From contig SVHX01000006.1 of assembly GCA_015055665.1 (NCBI GenBank), positions 1 through 64,000 on the forward strand: a stretch of 64,000 nt of DNA. Reading direction: 5' to 3'. This document shows positions 59,579 through 64,000 of this stretch, in pieces; positions within the stretch are counted from its first letter, which is position 1; each line of letters opens with the position of its first letter. A program made the position numbers and the translations under genes. This DNA comes from Clostridiales bacterium. Lineage in GTDB: Bacteria > Bacillota > Clostridia > Christensenellales > UBA1242. The notes beneath the pieces are model-generated. The model worked only from the letters and a program-made list of their open reading frames with translations. It was not told where the DNA came from and made no database searches.

Positions 59579-59599
59579 TGGTGCGGATAACTGGACTTG
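59579..59599 (-). repeat. Duplicate of the tRNA-Leu 3' end
   Basis: 21 bp identical to 59741-59761 at the 3' end of tRNA-Leu, 162 bp away and in the same orientation. A separate terminator-like hairpin (AATTCGAAC-loop-GTTCGAATT, about 59546-59568) follows it on the minus strand. The interval between the copies holds GAAAACAA/TTGTTTTC and GGCAGA/TCTGCC hairpins but no gene. Confidence 0.7.
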
Positions 59600-59713
59600 T
59601 CAATGTGGCGGAGCCATATTTGCCGAGCGTGTCTCGGCTACACAGCTGGTTCAAAGAAAACAAGCAATTGTTTTCTGGCAGATAAAATCTGCCGGTACAG
59701 TTATAAAGAAACA

Positions 59714-59740
59714 AAAACGACACTTTACGTGTCGTAATTT
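59714..59740 (-). terminator. Terminator of tRNA-Leu
   Basis: Minus strand ACGACAC-GTAAA-GTGTCGT then TTTTG, just after the CCA end. Confidence 0.7.
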
Positions 59741-59824
59741 TGGTGCGGATAACTGGACTTGAACCAGCACGGGTCGCCCCACAAACACCTCAAGCTTGCG
59801 CGTCTGCCATTCCGCCATATCCGC
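59741..59824 (-). tRNA. tRNA-Leu (anticodon GAG)
   Basis: 84-nt type II tRNA with encoded CCA. Acceptor GCGGATA/TATCCGC; anticodon stem CAAGC/GTTTG around loop TTGAGGT, anticodon GAG; long variable arm; T arm CTGG-TTCAAGT-CCAG. It lies between two outward-facing array-type promoters (59372-59430 and 59987-60040). Confidence 0.95.
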
Positions 59825-59986
59825 ATATTATTTTTTTGATTACTTAATTAGTATATCACATATGGAAGACTTTTTCAAGTTATTTTTGATGAAAAGTAAA
59901 GAGGGAATATGTTTTTTGCTGTTAATTTGTTTTTAAAAATTGAAACTGATATTGTAGACAAGATGAGGTTGGGTTAGTAGGATGAA

Positions 59987-60040
59987 TTTTTTCCAAAGGG
60001 TATTGACAAGTGGGTAAGAGTGTGATAAAGTATGGGTACT
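59987..60040 (+). promoter_or_regulatory. Array-type promoter of the 177-aa gene
   Basis: TTTTTTCC-AAAGGGTA, TTGACA (60003-60008), 17 bp ending TGTGA, TAAAGT (60026-60031), then GGGTAC. Nearly the same as the promoter at 4692-4742. Confidence 0.7.
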
Positions 60041-60064
60041 TTAATGAACGGAGGAAAAGTTATA

Positions 60065-60598
60065 ATGGTTAAAAATAAGCAACCCGTTGTATATGTTGCA
60101 AGACGTATATTTGATAAATCTGGCAGATTTTATTGTGTAGGGTACTTTGTTTCGAAAGCATATCTCTTACATAAGGAGACTACTTATAAGAAAAATGGGA
60201 TAGCTAATACTAATTATACTGTAGATATTGGCCCAGAAAGATATGAAGAAACATGGAATGGCGAGCTAAGACATATGGATCAACTTCTACCTAGAGATGT
60301 AATGGATGAAAACTATTGTATTATTTATGATAGTGCCGAGACTTGCCATAGAGTATTCTCAAATTATCAGGATTGTTATAAATACACAGGTAAAGAAAAT
60401 AAAAGGCTACATGCTGAGCGTCTTAAAGAATTTTCTAAAGGATCTCAAAAATATAATGAGGCTAAGGCTATATATGATGGAGCTCTTGAATTCGCAGAAA
60501 ATATTGAGAGAAAATATATTTCAGAGGCTGGAGAAATTAGAGATAGACTTGCTGAAGATGAGATAGGCTTGATGGATGCTGAGGAAGCAACAAGATAA
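60065..60598 (+). CDS. 177-aa unknown protein of the array-type regulon
   Basis: 177 aa from the ATG at 60065, chosen because GGAGG lies just upstream and the promoter's -10 ends at 60031; the in-frame ATG at 60032 would lie at the expected transcription start. N-terminal half beta-rich with many aromatics (VVYVARRIFDKSGRFYCVGY, YCIIYDSAETCHRVFSNYQD); C-terminal half a long charged helix (RLKEFSKGSQKYNEAKAIYD, then ENIERKYISEAGEIRDRLAE), likely coiled coil. No family recognised. A terminator at 60613-60659 separates it from the next unit. Confidence 0.7.
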   Translation: MVKNKQPVVYVARRIFDKSGRFYCVGYFVSKAYLLHKETTYKKNGIANTNYTVDIGPERYEETWNGELRHMDQLLPRDVMDENYCIIYDSAETCHRVFSNYQDCYKYTGKENKRLHAERLKEFSKGSQKYNEAKAIYDGALEFAENIERKYISEAGEIRDRLAEDEIGLMDAEEATR

Positions 60599-60612
60599 TA
60601 AATGTTGATATT

Positions 60613-60659
60613 AACAACGCCAATAGCATGAAAATGTATGTTAGAGGTGTTGTTTTTTT
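60613..60659 (+). terminator. Terminator after the 177-aa gene
   Basis: AACAACGCC pairs with GGTGTTGTT around a loop of about 25 nt, followed by a T-run. Confidence 0.65.
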
Positions 60660-60694
60660 GTACAAAAACTTAGAATTTTGTGCAAAAAATTGAA

Positions 60695-60750
60695 AGTTTT
60701 TTCTAAAAGGGTATTGAAATTTGATTTTAAGTGTGTTATACTCTTGATAC
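60695..60750 (+). promoter_or_regulatory. Array-type promoter of the ninth paralogue
   Basis: TTTTTTCTA-AAAGGGTA, TTGAAA (60714-60719), 17 bp, TATACT (60737-60742), then CTTGATAC. Same order and spacing as at 4692-4742. Confidence 0.7.
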
Positions 60751-60785
60751 TAAAAAATTTTGAAATAAAAAGGTGGATTTATTTT

Positions 60786-61466
60786 ATGGGTAAAAATATT
60801 TTTGAATTAATTGATGAGCAGGTAGCAACTACCAAGAGTATTGACGAGGCTATCGCTGATGAAAAGAAAAACTACGAAGAAGTAATGAGTGTTCTTCTAG
60901 GTGCAAGAAGAGAAAGTAATGACTTGGCTAAAACTTACATGAGAACTGCTGTAAGAGCAAATATTGGCGATATAGCTGATAATCTTGCTGCTATTTGGGG
61001 TTGTAGCCCTGATGATATCCAAATTACTAGTCACACAGATTTTGCTAAGACTACTGGTGTGGATTACACATCAAGAGATTTTGGTTTAAGAATTGATCAA
61101 AAGGATAACGGATTACGTGCTATATACGTGGAATTTACACAAAGAAATAAAAATGGTGAAGTTGTAAATTCTGAAGAGCTTATGATGCGTTATAATGGTT
61201 ACCTTGGACAAAGTAAAGGTAGGATACTAAAAGATTGTGTAACATATGGAAGAACTCAAATAAATGAAAATACATACGTATGGGATATGCGTCTAGTTAG
61301 ACCTAGACATGTAGATATGGAATTCCCTGCAGGTATAGTATACAATCTTTCTAAAAACAATGGACTCAAAAAAGATTCTCATATTGCAGTAAGAGATGCT
61401 GTAATTAAGTATGCAAACGAGCATGAATATGTTAGTCTAGAGCTAGAGCTAGCTGATGAGGAGTAA
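60786..61466 (+). CDS. Distant ninth member of the array family
   Basis: 226 aa from the ATG at 60786 (AAAGGTGG upstream; earlier in-frame starts precede the promoter). N-terminal helix with KSIDEAIADEKKNYEEVMSV; then ANIGDIADNLAAIWGCSPDD, which lines up with NVAEVIQELANICGIEKKE of paralogue 7; GRILKDCVTYGRTQINENTY, matching the position of the IQKDG block and following strand; and HIAVRDAVIKYANEHEY for the last helix. The tail is ELADEE rather than VMGDE. It shares the promoter type of the array 55 kb away. Homology is by eye but supported in order along the length. Confidence 0.65.
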   Translation: MGKNIFELIDEQVATTKSIDEAIADEKKNYEEVMSVLLGARRESNDLAKTYMRTAVRANIGDIADNLAAIWGCSPDDIQITSHTDFAKTTGVDYTSRDFGLRIDQKDNGLRAIYVEFTQRNKNGEVVNSEELMMRYNGYLGQSKGRILKDCVTYGRTQINENTYVWDMRLVRPRHVDMEFPAGIVYNLSKNNGLKKDSHIAVRDAVIKYANEHEYVSLELELADEE

Positions 61467-61479
61467 TTAGAGGTCATTT

Positions 61480-62001
61480 ATGTCAATATTTAAAGATTTT
61501 TTGGAATTCCGAAAATCAAAAAAAGAGGCTAAAAACACTACTTTGCCAGAGAAAAAGGTTTGGGATATTAATACTCTATACTTTTGTAACGTTGGCGATA
61601 TGGATAAGCAGAAAGAGAGGGGAAATTTATACCATTGTAGGTTTAGATTTCATGCTTACAGGTTGTTCGAGGAGTTGACTCCTAAAGAGATTAAACAACA
61701 CCTAGAAGATACCTATGGTAAGAGTGTCTACTTTGATTGGCCCCAATACCAAGAAGGTAGGGCGGATACAATTAGATATTTTAGAGATCCGTTTACAGGC
61801 AAGGTGATACCTTTGCTCACGTTTGATGATATAGTAAAAACTGAGAGCTGTAGTATTTCTTGTGTGTATAAAGCGGTGCCAATGATTTATGCAATAAAAA
61901 ATAAAGATGCAGTTAATCAGTATCTAACCGAGCAGGACATTAAAGACTGGGAAACTGCTTATACAGAGGCTTCTAATGGTTATGGTAACCCAGAAAAATA
62001 A
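61480..62001 (+). CDS. 173-aa unknown protein following the ninth paralogue
   Basis: 173 aa. A basic helical start (MSIFKDFLEFRKSKKEAKNT) precedes a compact domain with NTLYFCNVGDMDKQKERGNL, YHCRFRFHAYRLFEELTPKE, RYFRDPFTGKVIPLLTFDDI and WETAYTEASNGYGNPEK. No signal peptide, no family recognised. Only 13 nt after the ninth paralogue and before a strong terminator, so it belongs to the same transcript and presumably the same function. Confidence 0.7.
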   Translation: MSIFKDFLEFRKSKKEAKNTTLPEKKVWDINTLYFCNVGDMDKQKERGNLYHCRFRFHAYRLFEELTPKEIKQHLEDTYGKSVYFDWPQYQEGRADTIRYFRDPFTGKVIPLLTFDDIVKTESCSISCVYKAVPMIYAIKNKDAVNQYLTEQDIKDWETAYTEASNGYGNPEK

Positions 62002-62002
62002 A

Positions 62003-62064
62003 GTATTATGCAATTATAAAAAGCAGGGCTAAAAGCCTTGCTTTTTTCGTGTTTTGCATAATAC
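62003..62064. repeat. Inverted repeat GTATTATGCA / TGCATAATAC (pair 2) around a terminator
   Basis: GTATTATGCA at 62003-62012 and TGCATAATAC at 62055-62064 enclose the terminator hairpin. Same 10-mers as at 55311-55382. Confidence 0.5.
62019..62047 (+). terminator. Terminator of the 60.8-62.0 kb unit
   Basis: AAGCAGGGCT pairs with AGCCTTGCTT, then TTTT. The rest of 62048-62273 shows no gene. Confidence 0.75.
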
Positions 62065-62273
62065 TTATTTTGAGTGTTGTGTGCGATATTAATTTGAATA
62101 GAAAAGTATGTAATATGAGCAAGTTGCGTTGGTGGTTGCTTATGTAAAAATGATATTTGATTACTATTAAATCTAGGTAGCATAGTCAATTCGTTTGCCA
62201 AAATGTCAAAAAAATATTATCATATTATCAGTAGTATTCATCTCTATAAGAGATGAAAGGATAACTAGGTAGT

Positions 62274-64000
62274 ATGATTAGGAAAAAAATTCACAAAATA
62301 ATTCTTGCGGTTGTTATGATGTTGCTATTAGTAACAACTTTTTGTGTGTTTGTAAAAACTCGCAAAGAGGATTCTGGTGTATCAGAGGAATTTGAAGCTT
62401 TCGCAAGTAGTTATATTAATATTAAAGAGGCTGAACAATGTTCAGATACGGGAGTAGTTGTTCCGAACGAAGAAATCCACTCGATAGGCGAGGGGTACAT
62501 TGATGCATCTGGTCTTGCAAATGTATTAGGTGGAAGTGTTGCTATTGATGGTACATCTGCTAAGATGATTATTGGCAACCGAGAGTATCTATTCGAAAGC
62601 GATAGTTATATGGTTAGCTCTCAGTCGACTATTAAAGCCATGGATAGAGTTGCAAGCGTAGATGGCTCTAGTCTTGCTATATCTCTTAATTCGGTCGAAG
62701 ATGTTCTTGGATATAGGTTCACTCAATCTGACGATAGTATAACATTTAAACACAAGTTCGAAACTAAGAGGTTGATTGTAAGATCGAGCAATGCGTCTTT
62801 AAATTATTGCAATGAGGTTGCAGTTGCCGAAGGGTATGATGATCTACATATATTGCAGTATGCAAGTATTGAGGATGCAGAATTGGCATACGAATTTTAT
62901 TCTTGTCAAGAATATGTGGATAGGGTTATTGTGGATTCTTATATCTATACTTCCAGTACACTAGAAGACTCGGAAGTTGATGGCTCGTATAACGAAACTA
63001 CCGGAGAATTTTCGTATACTTCGTGGGGAGCTGGTGCAATGGGTGTTAATGAGTACTCTAAGTATCTCAAAACATTGCAGGGTAATCTGCCAGAAGTAGT
63101 GGTTGCTGTACTAGACACAGGCATAGATAGTGATCATGCATGGTTCGAGGGAAGGATAGCAGAAGGAGGCAAGAACTTTAGTGGTCAGAAGGTAACCTCT
63201 ACTGCAGAGTACGAGGACGGTCATGGACACGGTACGCACGTATCGGGAATAATAACTGATCTTACATTGGATAATGTTAAGATATTGCCAATTAAGGTTA
63301 TGAAGGATAATGGAACGGGCGACCACTCTTGTATTGTGCTTGGACTTGAATATATTAAGGAAATTAGCAAGACTCTTAATATTAAAGTTATTAATATGAG
63401 TATTGGTGGGCCGTATGGCGAGGGGAGTAGTGCACAGCAGGAATACATAGATATAATTGACGAGCTATACGACCTAGGAATACTTACGGTTGTTGCTGCG
63501 GGTAATGATTCGCAAGATGCGAGTAACGACTCTCCTGCCAATGTAGAAAATGCTATTACAGTATCGTCAATTTCTCAAGATTATAGTGGTAATGGTAAGT
63601 ATATATTTAGTTATTTTTCCAACTATGGCAGTTACATAGATTATTGTGCTCCTGGTGGAGCTGTCACAAGTGCAAGAGTCGGTGGGGGAACTGTGGCGGA
63701 TAGCGGGACTTCGATGGCAGCTCCTCACGTTTCTGCGACTGTTGCACTACTTTATACAGACAAAGACAAAAATTATCACATATCTCAAATAGAACCCATG
63801 CTTGATCTTAATGCCACTGACCTAGGTACTTCTGGTTGGGATTTTGAATTTGGTGTAGGGCTTGTTAACTTGAGTAAGGCTAATGTCTTATTGCTTGAGG
63901 AAGTTACTTTCAGTACAACTGATGGAGCAGATGGTAGTATAGAATTAACGTTAAGCCACTCGAACCCTGATGCAAAAATATATTACACGCTAGACGGAAG
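62274..64000 (+). CDS. Subtilisin-family (S8) protease, cut by the right edge
   Basis: At least 575 codons, open to the edge. ATG at 62274 with AGGT upstream. N-terminal signal or anchor helix (about 6-28), then a propeptide-like region of about 220 residues whose early part (GYIDASGLANVLGGSVAIDG) resembles copper-amine-oxidase-type stalk domains. Catalytic domain: Asp in VAVLDTGIDSDHA (about 282), His in GHGHGTHVSGI (about 323), oxyanion Asn in VVAAGNDS, Ser in DSGTSMAAPH (about 479). After it begins a chitobiase-like repeat (SNPDAKIYYTLDG). Secreted protease; the end is outside the window. Confidence 0.88.
   Translation, partial: MIRKKIHKIILAVVMMLLLVTTFCVFVKTRKEDSGVSEEFEAFASSYINIKEAEQCSDTGVVVPNEEIHSIGEGYIDASGLANVLGGSVAIDGTSAKMIIGNREYLFESDSYMVSSQSTIKAMDRVASVDGSSLAISLNSVEDVLGYRFTQSDDSITFKHKFETKRLIVRSSNASLNYCNEVAVAEGYDDLHILQYASIEDAELAYEFYSCQEYVDRVIVDSYIYTSSTLEDSEVDGSYNETTGEFSYTSWGAGAMGVNEYSKYLKTLQGNLPEVVVAVLDTGIDSDHAWFEGRIAEGGKNFSGQKVTSTAEYEDGHGHGTHVSGIITDLTLDNVKILPIKVMKDNGTGDHSCIVLGLEYIKEISKTLNIKVINMSIGGPYGEGSSAQQEYIDIIDELYDLGILTVVAAGNDSQDASNDSPANVENAITVSSISQDYSGNGKYIFSYFSNYGSYIDYCAPGGAVTSARVGGGTVADSGTSMAAPHVSATVALLYTDKDKNYHISQIEPMLDLNATDLGTSGWDFEFGVGLVNLSKANVLLLEEVTFSTTDGADGSIELTLSHSNPDAKIYYTLDG

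Noticed and set aside
60678-60785. N-terminal extension of the ninth paralogue
   Set aside because: It would start upstream of the -10 and transcription start; the ATG at 60786 has AAAGGTGG.
55311-62064. Repeated 10-mers considered as CRISPR repeats
   Set aside because: Only two inverted pairs, no regular spacer units and no cas genes.

Overview
The window reads as chromosome of an AT-rich, endospore-forming Gram-positive anaerobe of the class Clostridia, probably uncultured. Evidence for this: SpoIIE, a SipL-like SPOCS/LysM protein, SpoIIR, SleB and YpeB; a walJ-htrA-rlmH-tadA-pth-mfd block as in Firmicutes; rubrerythrin instead of obvious aerobic genes; many lipoproteins; strong purine-rich ribosome binding sites with frequent GTG/TTG starts. 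Genus or family cannot be decided from the sequence alone.

Layout. (1) 1-2.7 kb: the end of an integrative conjugative-type element (PcfK-like protein plus small accessory ORFs, all on the minus strand), closing on a long inverted repeat and an intact tRNA-Thr; two 5'-half copies of tRNA-Thr follow at 2.96-3.12 kb. (2) 3.2-10.2 kb: a YgjV-like membrane protein, an HExxH protein, and, read divergently, a tandem array of eight diverged paralogues of an unrecognised family. (3) 10.3-14.5 kb: DegV, YhhN, MarR, NUDIX, TraX-like and acyl-ACP thioesterase genes. (4) 14.5-29.3 kb: a long plus-strand housekeeping run: DJ-1, WalJ, HtrA, two CPBP proteases, RlmH, TadA, a shortened GlmU-like protein, Pth, Mfd, a PrsA-like foldase, signal peptidase I and an LRR surface protein. 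(5) 29.4-38.1 kb: a DUF885-like protein that has lost its metal ligands, two HTH-transmembrane regulators, a second DegV, an iron alcohol dehydrogenase, a DUF378 protein, and a GT8/PlsC/CrtO-like envelope operon. (6) 38.3-49.1 kb: greA, spoIIE, a 408-aa unknown, an InlB-repeat lipoprotein, tRNA-Ser, a KwaA-like membrane protein and the spore cluster sipL-spoIIR-sleB-ypeB. (7) 49.1-58.6 kb: small unknowns, nitroreductase, pyruvate kinase, MarR-like, CysS, a methyltransferase, a large lipoprotein, rubrerythrin. (8) 58.8-62.0 kb: a second patch of unknown genes around tRNA-Leu, including a ninth member of the 4.9-10.2 kb family. (9) 62.3 kb to the edge: a subtilase, cut by the window.

The most unusual material is the unknown family. 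Eight tandem copies at 4.9-10.2 kb and one distant copy at 60.8 kb share a helical N-terminus, a VIDEIA-type motif, an (I/V)Q(K/R)DG motif and, in the array, a C-terminal tail of the type ESVMGDE. Four transcription units (the array, the two plus-strand units at 60.0 and 60.7 kb, and the minus-strand gene at 58.8 kb) have near-identical promoters, with a shared box upstream of -35 and exactly 17 bp between -35 and -10. Tail-like MG(D/N/K) motifs also occur in a DUF378 membrane protein and in the 408-aa unknown. I read this as a dispersed, co-regulated module of unknown function. That is inference from sequence pattern, not a demonstrated system.

No CRISPR array, insertion sequence with transposase, rRNA or convincing riboswitch was seen.
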